A stretch of 19,171 nucleotides of DNA. Source: Lachnoclostridium sp. UBA5725 (lineage in GTDB: Bacteria; Bacillota; Clostridia; Lachnospirales; Lachnospiraceae). The position numbers and the translations under genes were made by a program. Numbering within the stretch: position 1 is the stretch's first letter; the number at the start of each line of letters is the position of its first letter. Where the stretch lies: the NCBI GenBank assembly GCA_002419585.1, contig DIGJ01000006.1, positions 1 to 19,171 on the forward strand. The letters are read 5' to 3'. Below, in pieces: positions 5,606-12,683 of the stretch. Under the pieces are notes generated by a model that searched no databases, was not told where the DNA came from, and worked only from the letters and a program-made list of their open reading frames with translations.

Positions 5606-6734
5606 AACAGCGTATATCAAAGGAGACATTATTCAAAACGATAATAAATGGATTTACGACTGGATTGGATGGGAGTCAACTTGTCCAAAAGATATTTTAG
5701 ACGTGCTAAAAGAAGTAAATGGTACGGATGATATCATTATTGAAATGAATAGTGGTGGAGGAAGTGTAATCGCAGCACATGAAATCTATACTGCCATACT
5801 AAACTACAATGGAAATATCGAAATTCATGTAGTTGGAATTGCAGGAAGTGCGGCATCTGAAATATTAACAGCTTGTAAAAATAAGATTACCAATGTTGGA
5901 GTAGTAATGATACATAATTGTTCATCGAGTGCATCCGGTGATTATAGAGATATGGACAGTGCATCACAAATGTTACAGGTTATAAATCAGTCCATCCGAA
6001 ATGCATACAAAGCAAAAACAGGTCTATCCGATGAAAAATTAGTGGAATTAATGGACAATACAACATGGATGAGCGCAGAGGAAGCTGTGGAATATGGGTT
6101 TGTAGATGAGATCATAAAGGCAGAACCACAGTGTAGCATTTCCAATGTAATGAACAGAAGACCAATTGATTTTTATAATTCATCTACTGGTATTCCACAA
6201 GATACCATCGAAAAGCTAAAGAATATACTGCTTCAAGAAAAGGGAAAGAACATAATTGAAAAAAATAAAGAGTCGGAAAATCAGATAAAGAATAACGCTG
6301 ATAATCCGGCTCCTATTTTAAATAAAACTATTCCAGAAGGGAGAAAAGAAATGAAATTAGAAGATTTATTAAAAGAAAATCCGGATGCAGCAGATGAACT
6401 TGCAACAAAAATCGAAGCTGCAAAAAATGAAGGAGCAGCGGAGGAAAGAAGTAGATTGCAATCAATCGACAATATTGCATCCATAGTCAGCGAAGCCATG
6501 CTAAATAAGGCGAAGTACGAGGAACCTATTAATGCTGCAGAGCTGGCATTACAGCTAGCAACTGAAACAGCTACAAGTGGCAAAAAATACTTTGAAGCAG
6601 CAGTAAAAGACAGCAATGAGTCAAACGTAAATCAGGTAACAGCAACCCCTACAGAAACAGATGTAGATCCAGATGAAGCGTTAATGAACATGGCTGTCCA
6701 GTCAGCAAATGCTAAGAGAAAGGGGGCAAACTAA
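5598..6734 (+). CDS. Head maturation protease (ClpP-like) fused to scaffold
   Basis: This is a two-part protein of 378 residues, like lambda gpC. Residues 1-175 form a ClpP/crotonase-type serine protease: MNSGGGSV (50-57), the nucleophile Ser84 in GIAGSAAS, His106 in VVMIHN and Asp153 in LMDNTTWMSAEEA complete the triad, and the AVEYGFVDEII ending is typical of the fold. Residues about 215-378 are charged, helical and alanine/glutamate rich, like a scaffolding domain. The protease acts in the procapsid, removing scaffold and probably portal or capsid tails. The ATG at 5598 is eight bases from AAGGAGG (5583-5589); an in-frame ATG at 5580 would put the ribosome site inside the gene. A second, internal start at 6351 would make the scaffold alone. 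Confidence 0.93.
   Translation: MAKTAYIKGDIIQNDNKWIYDWIGWESTCPKDILDVLKEVNGTDDIIIEMNSGGGSVIAAHEIYTAILNYNGNIEIHVVGIAGSAASEILTACKNKITNVGVVMIHNCSSSASGDYRDMDSASQMLQVINQSIRNAYKAKTGLSDEKLVELMDNTTWMSAEEAVEYGFVDEIIKAEPQCSISNVMNRRPIDFYNSSTGIPQDTIEKLKNILLQEKGKNIIEKNKESENQIKNNADNPAPILNKTIPEGRKEMKLEDLLKENPDAADELATKIEAAKNEGAAEERSRLQSIDNIASIVSEAMLNKAKYEEPINAAELALQLATETATSGKKYFEAAVKDSNESNVNQVTATPTETDVDPDEALMNMAVQSANAKRKGAN
6351..6734 (+). CDS. Nested scaffolding protein from an internal start (Nu3-like)
   Basis: Inside the protease gene and in the same frame, AAGGGAG (6337-6343) lies seven bases before an ATG at 6351. This would produce the C-terminal 127 residues alone, starting MKLEDLLKENPDAADELATK, a charged and mostly helical protein rich in Ala and Glu. 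Lambda makes its scaffold gpNu3 in just this way from inside gene C. The internal ribosome site is as good as those of the separate genes here, and the boundary falls where the protease domain gives way to the scaffold region. The separate product is inferred, not shown. Confidence 0.65.
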   Translation: MKLEDLLKENPDAADELATKIEAAKNEGAAEERSRLQSIDNIASIVSEAMLNKAKYEEPINAAELALQLATETATSGKKYFEAAVKDSNESNVNQVTATPTETDVDPDEALMNMAVQSANAKRKGAN

Positions 6735-6735
6735 T

Positions 6736-7122
6736 ATGTTGTTAAATCAGACAAGTTATGAAGTGGTTCCAGACAAACTGATCATCGACAGTAAACATCC
6801 TTTGGATGTTAAAACGGTCAAAATCAAAACAAATCAAGGGATTGTTAAAAGAGGTACTATTCTTTCTTTGGTTAGTCCTACCAATGAATACGTGGTATAC
6901 GGTTCTACCTTGCAAGAAGGAGAGACTTCTAAAGCAAATTGTGTAGTATCGGATGAAGTGGATACCACTTCAACAGGAACAGATGTGGTGGTAACCGTTT
7001 ATATTTCTGGTAATTTAAACAGAAATGAACTGATCGTTAAAGAGGGAGCAACATTAAGTGCTGCAAGCATTGAGGAGCTTAGAGCTTCCGGAATTTTTGT
7101 AACTAGTTCAATTAATGAATAA
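6736..7122 (+). CDS. Head decoration protein (lambda gpD-like)
   Basis: This 128-residue beta-rich protein matches the gpD decoration family in size, content and place. Those proteins form trimers that clamp the expanded shell after DNA packaging. Visible features are KTNQGIVKRGTILSLVSPTN (about 31-50), the short TGTDVVVTVYISGNLNRNEL segment (about 84-103) and the C-terminal SIEELRASGIFV, all typical of this group, in which a product of the form "G.FN...L" is usual. The ATG at 6736 follows the upstream stop by one base and is preceded by AAAGGGGG. It lies between the protease/scaffold and the capsid gene, the lambda C-D-E order. The family call is good; its role as trimeric shell cement comes from the family. 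Confidence 0.88.
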   Translation: MLLNQTSYEVVPDKLIIDSKHPLDVKTVKIKTNQGIVKRGTILSLVSPTNEYVVYGSTLQEGETSKANCVVSDEVDTTSTGTDVVVTVYISGNLNRNELIVKEGATLSAASIEELRASGIFVTSSINE

Positions 7123-7136
7123 AGGAGGACATGATA

Positions 7137-8198
7137 ATGTCAATTTACGATACTAGAGTATTGATTAAAACAGCAAAAAAGATTTACCCGGTAATGAGTT
7201 GGTTTAAGAAACGCTACTTCCCTACAACAGATAAGGATATCTTTCCTACAAAGAAAGTATTAATTGAATATAAAGAGGGTAGCAGAAAAATGGCACCATT
7301 CGTTATACCAAGAAAAGGTGGCATTACAATGGATCGAGAAGGCTATATCGCAAAAGAATTCGAACCACCTTACATTGCACCACAAAGACCGCTAACCATT
7401 GACGACCTGAACAATAAGGGATTCGGTGAAGACCTTTATTCGGATATGACACCAGAACAAAGACAAGCTCAGGTACTGGGAGAAGATCTAGCTGATTTAT
7501 CAGCAATGATTGACCGTAGAGAAGAGTGGATGTGTGGTGAAGTAATCTTTACAGGACAGGTTATTATGAAGCATTACGCTGAAAAGTATGGAGTAGGAGA
7601 ACCTGTGGAAAAGGTATTAAGATATTTTGATACTACGTTCCAAAACGTGTATTCACCTTCCGTACTTTGGGATGGTGCAAATCCAGATATTTATGCGGAT
7701 CTTGACGCAATGGTATCCGTACTAACTTCTGCAGGATGCGCAGCGACCGATTTGAATATGGCAGCGGATGTATATGCAAAGTTCATTGGAAATGCTGGCA
7801 TTCAGAAATTGCTTGATAACCGAACCATTAACATCGGAAATATTACACCGATTGAAACACCGGATGGTGTGGCACATGTTGGAAGTATTATTGTAAGAGG
7901 AAAGAAACTTGATATTTTCGTATACGATGAGACTTACGAAAATGAAAATGGACAGATGGTTCCATTTATGCCAGCAGGTAAAGTGTTTATTTCTGCTCCT
8001 GGAATGGGTCGTACATTGTATGGTGCAATTACACAGATTGAGCAGGAAGACAATCAATTCCATACATACAGAGGAACAAAGATTCCAAAATACCTTGCAG
8101 ATGCAAAGAATGAAGTAAGAGAATTACGTGTTGCGTCAGCTCCAATTCCAGTGCCAAATGATAAAAGAGGTTGGGTTGTAGCTGATGTACTAAGCTAG
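7137..8198 (+). CDS. Major capsid protein, lambda gpE family
   Basis: This is the main shell subunit, 353 residues, of the HK97 fold by family membership. It begins MSIYDTRVLIKTAKKIYPVM and contains the family's typical YFPTTDKDIFPTKKVLIEYK region (about 29-48), the GG-containing RKGGITMDREGY turn, an internal RRE-EWMCGEVIFTG helix and strand, and the GKVFISAPGMGRTLYGA region (about 283-299). The length equals that of the lambda E family. The ATG at 7137 is eight bases after AGGAGG (7123-7128); the ATG at 7131 is only two bases from it and would add two residues. It follows the decoration gene closely, and a strong hairpin lies just inside the next gene. It should be the most abundant product of the operon. 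Confidence 0.95.
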   Translation: MSIYDTRVLIKTAKKIYPVMSWFKKRYFPTTDKDIFPTKKVLIEYKEGSRKMAPFVIPRKGGITMDREGYIAKEFEPPYIAPQRPLTIDDLNNKGFGEDLYSDMTPEQRQAQVLGEDLADLSAMIDRREEWMCGEVIFTGQVIMKHYAEKYGVGEPVEKVLRYFDTTFQNVYSPSVLWDGANPDIYADLDAMVSVLTSAGCAATDLNMAADVYAKFIGNAGIQKLLDNRTINIGNITPIETPDGVAHVGSIIVRGKKLDIFVYDETYENENGQMVPFMPAGKVFISAPGMGRTLYGAITQIEQEDNQFHTYRGTKIPKYLADAKNEVRELRVASAPIPVPNDKRGWVVADVLS

Positions 8199-8208
8199 GA
8201 GGTAGCGC

Positions 8209-8568
8209 ATGATAAAAATTATTGCAGGAAAATATGGGCCTAAGTTATTAGGCCCTGGAACTGTTTTAGAGTTGTCCAAAGAAGATGAAAGTAGACTTGT
8301 TAATAATAAGGTTGCTGAATATGTTACAGATCATAAAAGTAAGAATGACGATGAAGTGGTAAGTAATGCGACTGCTGATTCCATTCTGTCAGATAATGAG
8401 TTTTACTTGTCAGAAGATGAAATCAAAAAAATGAAGTCAAAACAGGAATTGGTTGACTATGCAGCATCCATTGGGCTGGAAGGCATGGATACAGATATGA
8501 AAAAAGACGATCTTGTAGATGCAATTCTTAATTTTATTGAAGAAAATTCTGAGGAGGAATCGGAATGA
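8209..8568 (+). CDS. Head-tail connector-region protein with C-terminal HeH/SAP-like motif
   Basis: This 119-residue protein immediately follows the capsid gene, where lambda has FI. The N-terminal part (IIAGKYGPKLLGPGTVLELS, about 4-23) reads as a beta-rich entry seen in many phage proteins at this place. The middle is acidic and poorly ordered. Residues about 80-113 (KSKQELVDYAASIGL, then TDMKKDDLVDAILNFI) have the two-helix pattern of SAP/HeH/Rho-N modules, which often bind nucleic acid. The start is ATG at 8209 after AGGAGGT, and the stop overlaps the next ATG as ATGA. A strong hairpin occupies codons 10-16. The connector role is inferred from position. The DNA-binding-like tail is unusual for a structural protein, and it could instead be an assembly factor. 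Confidence 0.7.
   Translation: MIKIIAGKYGPKLLGPGTVLELSKEDESRLVNNKVAEYVTDHKSKNDDEVVSNATADSILSDNEFYLSEDEIKKMKSKQELVDYAASIGLEGMDTDMKKDDLVDAILNFIEENSEEESE
8236..8255 (+). repeat. Strong hairpin in the first codons after the capsid gene
   Basis: GGGCCTAA and TTAGGCCC form a perfect 8-bp stem with a GTTA loop, 27 bases into the gene that follows the major capsid gene. It is GC-rich against an AT-rich background. No adjacent U-run is present, so it is probably not a full terminator; 3'-end protection of the capsid mRNA or reduced translation of the next gene are possibilities. Confidence 0.7.
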
Positions 8569-8879
8569 GTTTTAAGGAAAATATACTATCGGATTTAGAT
8601 AATATATTTTTTAACTTGAATGAATTTGCGGAATTATGTACTTTCAATAAAAACACCATTAAAGCGATTATTGATGACCAACAACTGATTGCAAAATATT
8701 CCTCTGAGTTTGAAGCGCTTGGACAGGGTGGTCACCTTGTATATGCAGTGGAAAGTCAGTTTAAAACACTCCCTCGTAATGATGAAGCTATCGAATTTAA
8801 TAAAAATCTTTATGTCATTGATGAAGTAAAACGTGAATATGGGATGTTACTTATATTTCTAAGAATAGGGCGTGTTTAA
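8565..8879 (+). CDS. Head-tail joining protein (gpFII-like)
   Basis: A 104-residue protein placed second after the capsid gene, where lambda carries FII. A helical start (SFKENILSDLDNIFFNLNEF) is followed by strands that fit the FII pattern: TIKAIIDDQQ, a glycine turn GQGGHLVYAVES, then FNKNLYVIDEVKREYGMLLIFLRI, the C-terminal strand pair typical of the family. Proteins of this group close the connector and make the platform for the tail. It starts at an ATG overlapping the upstream stop (ATGA), so the two connector genes are coupled, and its own stop is followed at once by the TTG of the next gene. The family assignment is by pattern and position. Confidence 0.7.
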   Translation: MSFKENILSDLDNIFFNLNEFAELCTFNKNTIKAIIDDQQLIAKYSSEFEALGQGGHLVYAVESQFKTLPRNDEAIEFNKNLYVIDEVKREYGMLLIFLRIGRV

Positions 8880-9485
8880 TTGATTAAGATTAATACTAAA
8901 ATTGATACACCATTTTTCAAACAACTAAAGATTGTTACTACGGAAAGTGGTAAGAAATCCATGAGTATGGCGATTAATGACTCGCTTAAGACCGGAAGGA
9001 CATCGTTGAAACGAGAAATCAGTCAAAAGTATAATTTGAAGCAGCAAGAAATTGAAAAAAATACAAAAATTAATAAATGTAGCGCCAGTAATTTAAAAGG
9101 TGGGAGTATTAAAGTTTCGAGCAGGCGATTAACCATAGGTACGTCAACACATTTTAGTATTACTCCAAAATCTTACGCATCTTCGAAAGGAATTAAAGTA
9201 GCAAAAAGAAAAATAGCTACCGCAACAATCCGAAAAAAAAGTAAGGAACAGGTAAAACATGCTTTTATTGCGAATCCTTCCAATCCAAAGGTAGGTAATA
9301 CCATGCTATGGATAAAAATGAATAAAAGTGGAAATCAAATCGCTCCATTAAAGACCATTTCTATCCCACAAATGGCAGAAAATAAGAACGTTATACAAGA
9401 AGTACAAAAAGCTATGCAAGAGAAGTATAATAATCGGTTTGAACACTATATGAACCGTAATCTTAAGAAGGTGAAAGGAAGCTAA
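8880..9485 (+). CDS. Minor tail protein Z-like (gpZ) connector
   Basis: A basic 201-residue protein of the gpZ type found in lambda-like phages, where gpZ is needed for a functional head-tail junction. The family features visible are an N-terminal helical SGKKSMSMAINDSLKTGRTS region (about 22-41), a KREISQKYNLKQQEIEK helix pair, the SSRRLTIGTSTHFSITPK strands and a late HAFIANPS-KVGNTMLWIKM segment (about 127-147). Lysine content is high. The start is TTG at 8880, directly after the preceding stop, with only a weak AGGG site ahead, so it depends on coupling. It is followed two bases later by the putative tail-terminator gene. In a contractile-tail phage this lambda-type protein marks the seam between the two modules. 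Confidence 0.75.
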   Translation: MIKINTKIDTPFFKQLKIVTTESGKKSMSMAINDSLKTGRTSLKREISQKYNLKQQEIEKNTKINKCSASNLKGGSIKVSSRRLTIGTSTHFSITPKSYASSKGIKVAKRKIATATIRKKSKEQVKHAFIANPSNPKVGNTMLWIKMNKSGNQIAPLKTISIPQMAENKNVIQEVQKAMQEKYNNRFEHYMNRNLKKVKGS

Positions 9486-9487
9486 AA

Positions 9488-10054
9488 ATGGCAAATACAG
9501 TGCTTAAAATTCTTCATGAATATCAGGAATTTATTGAAGTGGAACTAAAAAAGGATAACTATTTGCTTCCGAAATCGCCACCTTTGGATATGCTTGGAGA
9601 TGAAGAGTCTACGATGGTAATTCCGAAAGTAACAACAGGGTGTCTTCCACATACCAATTTTTCGTTATACGGTGCCGCAAATGAGTTCTTTCAGGCACCG
9701 TATATTATGGTTGGAATGGATGATAATTCAGCGGATATGGATAGTTCAAAAACGCAGATTATGATCCAGGTATGCTGTTATTCATCAGGATTGTATATAA
9801 CGGATGAACAAGATGAACGATATGAATTAAAAATACCAGACAATAAGGCTTTTGAAGACTGTATCAATCTATTGGAGTGGATTAGACAAAAGATAATAGA
9901 AAAAGGAAGCATTAAAGGTACTACGGTTGAAAGGCCAATTCAGCTTGGTTCTTACAATTCAAAGGAATTAACATATCCGTATTCATTTGGATATCTTAGT
10001 TTTGAAGCTTTATCGGTACCACTTGAAACAAACAGAACAAGAATAACTTATTAA
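9488..10054 (+). CDS. Putative tail terminator/tail completion protein
   Basis: A 188-residue protein lying after gpZ and before the sheath gene, the usual place of the tail-terminator (gpU-type) protein that caps the tube and stops tail growth. It begins MANTVLKILHEYQEFIEVEL and contains SADMDSSKTQIMIQVCCYSS, a DxSxxK-strand motif, then a long helix (CINLLEWIRQKIIEKGSI) and a PYSFGYLSFEAL end, an alpha/beta arrangement compatible with that fold. I do not recognise a specific named family with certainty. The ATG at 9488 has AAAGGAAG about nine bases upstream. A long 11-bp inverted repeat lies inside the gene and is listed separately. Confidence 0.55.
   Translation: MANTVLKILHEYQEFIEVELKKDNYLLPKSPPLDMLGDEESTMVIPKVTTGCLPHTNFSLYGAANEFFQAPYIMVGMDDNSADMDSSKTQIMIQVCCYSSGLYITDEQDERYELKIPDNKAFEDCINLLEWIRQKIIEKGSIKGTTVERPIQLGSYNSKELTYPYSFGYLSFEALSVPLETNRTRITY
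9666..9704. repeat. Long perfect inverted repeat inside the tail-terminator gene
   Basis: TATACGGTGCC (9666-9676) and GGCACCGTATA (9694-9704) are perfect 11-bp arms around a 17-base centre. They encode LYGA and APYI, so the symmetry is shared by the coding of a conserved-looking patch. A stable RNA hairpin can form, with no U-run after it. Alternatively a protein dimer could bind the DNA arms. Confidence 0.7.
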
Positions 10055-10074
10055 CAGATAAAGGAGGATTTAAA

Positions 10075-11526
10075 ATGTCTAGAGGAATTAACGCAGTACA
10101 AGAAGAGAGTGAATTACTGGATGGAAAGAAAAGCTCTCTGATTCCTTGCTATATTGGTTCTTCCCCATATTGGCAGATTGATAGAACCGATTGGGCTAGC
10201 TTGGCAGGACAGGCATTTGTAATAAAAAGTATTACAGATGCAAAAAGTAAGATTGGATTCTTTAAGCCGGAATCAGGAAAATGGGCAAGACATGTTTCTA
10301 TTTGTGAGGCGGTTTACGCTCATTTTGGAGATAGAAAAAATGTAATAGGACCAATCATTGTATTACTAAATGCAGAAGAGGTCAGTGTTGCAGCGGAGCC
10401 AGTAACTGCAAATGTAGTAATTTCGAATGGATATGGAACGTTGGATGTAGGTGGTTTGGCAATTTTGAGCTCTTTTTCCATAACTGGAAAGGTAAAAGGG
10501 ATTGATTACACAATAGAATACGATGATACAGGTAATGTTCTCATTATTACGGATTTAAAGAAAGCACTTGGAACCAATGTTAGTGTTACATATTCGGTAG
10601 TTGAGAAATTAGACACATTAGTATTTACCGCATCTACCTTTGATGCAATTGATTACTTTGAGCAGACAATCTTTAAAGTACCTACGGTATTATTAGCTCC
10701 AGGGTGGGATGATCAGGTTGCTGTTCCTACAGAAAATAGTGTTGGTTCCATGCTGTTGAATTTATCAGAAGGACAGATTAATAACCATTGGTATACACAG
10801 TCTTATGCACAACTTTCATCCACTGCTAGAGATAGTATTGCATCTGAAAAAGCAGAAAAAGGATATAATAGTCCAAAAATGAAAGTATGCTGGCCATACG
10901 TGAAAAAAGATGGGCTTATCTACTGCTTAACAACTAAGTTTGTAGTAGCAAAAATGAAAGTTGATATAAGCAATGATAATATTCCATTTGAATCGGCTTC
11001 CAATGAGATTCTTGACATTGATGGACTTTGTGATATTAGTGGAAAAGTTGTTCTGCAAAATGAAAAGGCAGCAAATTCATTGAATGAAATTGGGATTGCA
11101 ACTTGTAATTTTGCGCAGGGAGACTGGAGAACATGGGGCGTATGCATGTCTAATTATCTGGAAAGCAATAAAGACAATATTAAGCCAGAATATCTCAATG
11201 ATGTCGCAGTACAAATGAGGGATTATGTAAGCAATGATTTTCAAGCTGAAAACTTTGACTATATTGATAAACCAATTCCTCCAAGAAAAGCAAAGGAAAT
11301 TGTAGGAGATTATCAGGTAGTGCTTAACAGTCTTGTAAATTTTGGGGCGCTACTGTTTGGTGAAATTTCCTTTAATACGGCTGAAAACCCGCCTTCTTCC
11401 ATAGCAGACGGAGAATTTGTGTTTAATATTGCGGAGACGAATACACCTCCCGGTAAGAGTATTACAGGAAAAGTGAAATACACAGCAACCGGTTTGGATT
11501 CCTATTTTAGAGAGGAGGATGAATAA
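10075..11526 (+). CDS. Contractile tail sheath protein (P2 FI-like)
   Basis: This 483-residue protein is the contractile sheath subunit. It follows a strong AAAGGAGG site and is directly coupled to the tube gene through a TAATG overlap, the standard order of P2-type tails. The N-terminal MSRGINAVQEESELLDGKKS and the later PEYLNDVAVQMRDYVSNDFQ (about residues 370-389), FDYIDKPIPPRKAKEIVGDY (about 394-413) and FGEISFNTAENPPSSIADGE (about 427-446) are recognisable sheath elements; the last forms the C-terminal strands that knit neighbouring subunits. It should be one of the most abundant tail proteins. A sheath proves that the phage is a myovirus, in contrast to its lambda-like head. Confidence 0.92.
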   Translation: MSRGINAVQEESELLDGKKSSLIPCYIGSSPYWQIDRTDWASLAGQAFVIKSITDAKSKIGFFKPESGKWARHVSICEAVYAHFGDRKNVIGPIIVLLNAEEVSVAAEPVTANVVISNGYGTLDVGGLAILSSFSITGKVKGIDYTIEYDDTGNVLIITDLKKALGTNVSVTYSVVEKLDTLVFTASTFDAIDYFEQTIFKVPTVLLAPGWDDQVAVPTENSVGSMLLNLSEGQINNHWYTQSYAQLSSTARDSIASEKAEKGYNSPKMKVCWPYVKKDGLIYCLTTKFVVAKMKVDISNDNIPFESASNEILDIDGLCDISGKVVLQNEKAANSLNEIGIATCNFAQGDWRTWGVCMSNYLESNKDNIKPEYLNDVAVQMRDYVSNDFQAENFDYIDKPIPPRKAKEIVGDYQVVLNSLVNFGALLFGEISFNTAENPPSSIADGEFVFNIAETNTPPGKSITGKVKYTATGLDSYFREEDE

Positions 11527-12053
11527 TGAAATTTTATGCAAATAAAGTTGTTGATTTATTTCCAACTATAAAAAGCGGGAAAAAATACATCGAAATTGAG
11601 GATGTAACATCATTCACAACTCCAGAAGTAGCATTCGCAGATGGTGAAGTAACTGGTTCTGGAATATTTGGTACCGTAAATATACCAGATATCTATAATA
11701 TCGATGCAATGGAAGCAACAATTACTTCAAAGTCACTAAGCCAAGGAGTATTAACTGCAATAGATCCAAGTGGTGTTAATTTAAGATTAAATTGGGCGGT
11801 AGATAATATTGGAGGAACAGGAGAGACAACATATACCTCTTATACAGCTACCATAAAAGGAAGACCAAAAGGTATTCCATCACTAGAAGCAACCAAAGGC
11901 GAAGGAATGGAAATTGAACTGGCGATTGCCTGTAGTTATTACAAGTTGGTTAAAGATGGAACAGTAATACATGAAATTGACCCTTTGAATGGAAAACTTA
12001 CCATTAATGGAATCGATTATGCGAGCAAATTAAATAAGGCATTAAATAAATAG
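11526..12053 (+). CDS. Tail tube protein (P2 FII-like)
   Basis: A 175-residue protein forming the inner tube along which DNA passes. The FII-family features visible are VVDLFPTIKSGKKYIEIEDV (about 8-27, a P2-type opening), an alternating strand core with a GETTYTSYTATIKGRPKGI strand pair, and the EGMEIELAIACSYYKLVKDG region (about 126-145) with a CxYY motif in a conserved strand. The ATG overlaps the sheath stop (TAATG), so both are made in step. Its TAG stop is the first part of a hairpin terminator. It has no separate ribosome site of note beyond GAGGAGG about 10 bases upstream. Function follows from family and order. Confidence 0.92.
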   Translation: MKFYANKVVDLFPTIKSGKKYIEIEDVTSFTTPEVAFADGEVTGSGIFGTVNIPDIYNIDAMEATITSKSLSQGVLTAIDPSGVNLRLNWAVDNIGGTGETTYTSYTATIKGRPKGIPSLEATKGEGMEIELAIACSYYKLVKDGTVIHEIDPLNGKLTINGIDYASKLNKALNK

Positions 12054-12078
12054 GGTGAGAGCAATCTCATCCTTTTTT
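12053..12078 (+). terminator. Intrinsic terminator between tail tube and tail chaperone genes
   Basis: GGGTGAGA (12053-12060) pairs with TCTCATCC (12065-12072), an 8-bp stem with one G-U pair and a GCAA tetraloop, followed by TTTTTT (12073-12078). It lies immediately after the tube stop and before the chaperone ribosome site (GGAGG, 12081-12085). As a partial terminator it would lower expression of the downstream assembly and baseplate genes relative to sheath and tube. Confidence 0.8.
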
Positions 12079-12093
12079 ATGGAGGAATTTAGC

Positions 12094-12492
12094 ATGAAAG
12101 AGAAATTAGAAAATCAGGAAAATATGGAAGAAGCTATGTTTGAAAATGTAACAGATGAAAGTAATGAAGAAGAAAACAAAGACTATGGAAACAAACTTGT
12201 ATTGCATAAACCCATTGAAGTTGACGGAGAAAATATCAAAGAAATTGAATATGATTTCAACTCAGTTAAACCGATTCAATACATAAATTTGGTTGCTAAA
12301 TTAAGCAAAAAAGGTCAGATTTCAGTCCCAGAATTAGATTTGAACGTACAGATTGGATTCTTTTCACTTGCTAGTGGAATTCCAGTATCTGATTTAAAAA
12401 GAATGTCAAGCGTACAGGATTTTACGATCGCATGTGGAAAGGCAAGAGATTTTTTGCTCGGAGCATCGGATACGGAGACCGAGGAGGACTAG
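12094..12492 (+). CDS. Tail assembly chaperone, zero-frame product (P2 gpE-like)
   Basis: This is the shorter chaperone that escorts the tape measure during tail assembly. It is 132 residues, with an acidic N-terminus (MKEKLENQENMEEAMFENVT) and a family-typical core: LVLHKPIEVDGENIKEIEYD, a "hydrophobic strand then D/N turn" pair, and VKPIQYINLVAKLSKKGQIS. The C-terminal SVQDFTIACGKARDFLLG reads across the slip site. The ATG at 12094 is eight bases after GGAGG. A TTTTTTG heptamer at 12450-12456 sits in the correct phase to shift some ribosomes into the -1 frame, as in P2 gene E. The gene follows a terminator, so it should be less expressed than tube and sheath. Confidence 0.85.
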   Translation: MKEKLENQENMEEAMFENVTDESNEEENKDYGNKLVLHKPIEVDGENIKEIEYDFNSVKPIQYINLVAKLSKKGQISVPELDLNVQIGFFSLASGIPVSDLKRMSSVQDFTIACGKARDFLLGASDTETEED

Positions 12493-12668
12493 ATTTTATT
12501 AAATTGGTAGCAGGAACAATTACTATGGACACTTCTACAGACTATATGACTGCTCTTGACATGCCATTTGGTATATTTTTAGACTGCTACGAAACGTTAT
12601 CCTATATTTCCAAAGAACGAGAAAAGGAAATGAAGCAAAAAATGGATGCTTCTAAAAATAAAAAATAG
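12094..12668 (+). CDS. Tail assembly chaperone, -1 frameshift fusion (P2 gpE+E'-like)
   Basis: The second chaperone product, read as 12094-12456 joined to 12456-12668, gives about 191 residues. After the slip the sequence continues ARSIGYGDRGGLDFIKLVAG, then MTALDMPFGIFLDCYETLSY, and ends in a basic KQKMDASKNKK tail. This region has no plausible start of its own: the first ATG of that frame (12432) lies before the slip and has no ribosome site. It ends 15 bases before the tape measure start. In P2, lambda and many tailed phages the fixed ratio of short to fused chaperone is needed to load the tape measure. Position, frame and heptamer all agree; the frameshift rate cannot be read from sequence. 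Confidence 0.82.
12450..12456 (+). other. -1 frameshift site T TTT TTG
   Basis: The zero-frame codons are GAT TTT TTG, so the heptamer has the canonical X XXY YYZ phase. Slipping back one base continues GCT CGG AGC into the downstream frame. The same type of slip site is known for P2 gene E. CTCGG (12457-12461) and CCGAG (12479-12483) can pair, but they abut the slip site without the usual spacer, so the stimulator is uncertain. Confidence 0.85.
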
Positions 12669-12683
12669 GAAGGAGGAGATAAA

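Noticed and set aside
6281..6616. 111-codon Ala/Ser-rich open frame on the minus strand
   Set aside because: It mirrors the Ala/Glu-rich scaffold region and has no independent initiation signal.
7722..8063. 113-codon minus-strand frame rich in Cys, His and Asn
   Set aside because: It is antisense to the conserved capsid gene, has odd composition and no ribosome site.
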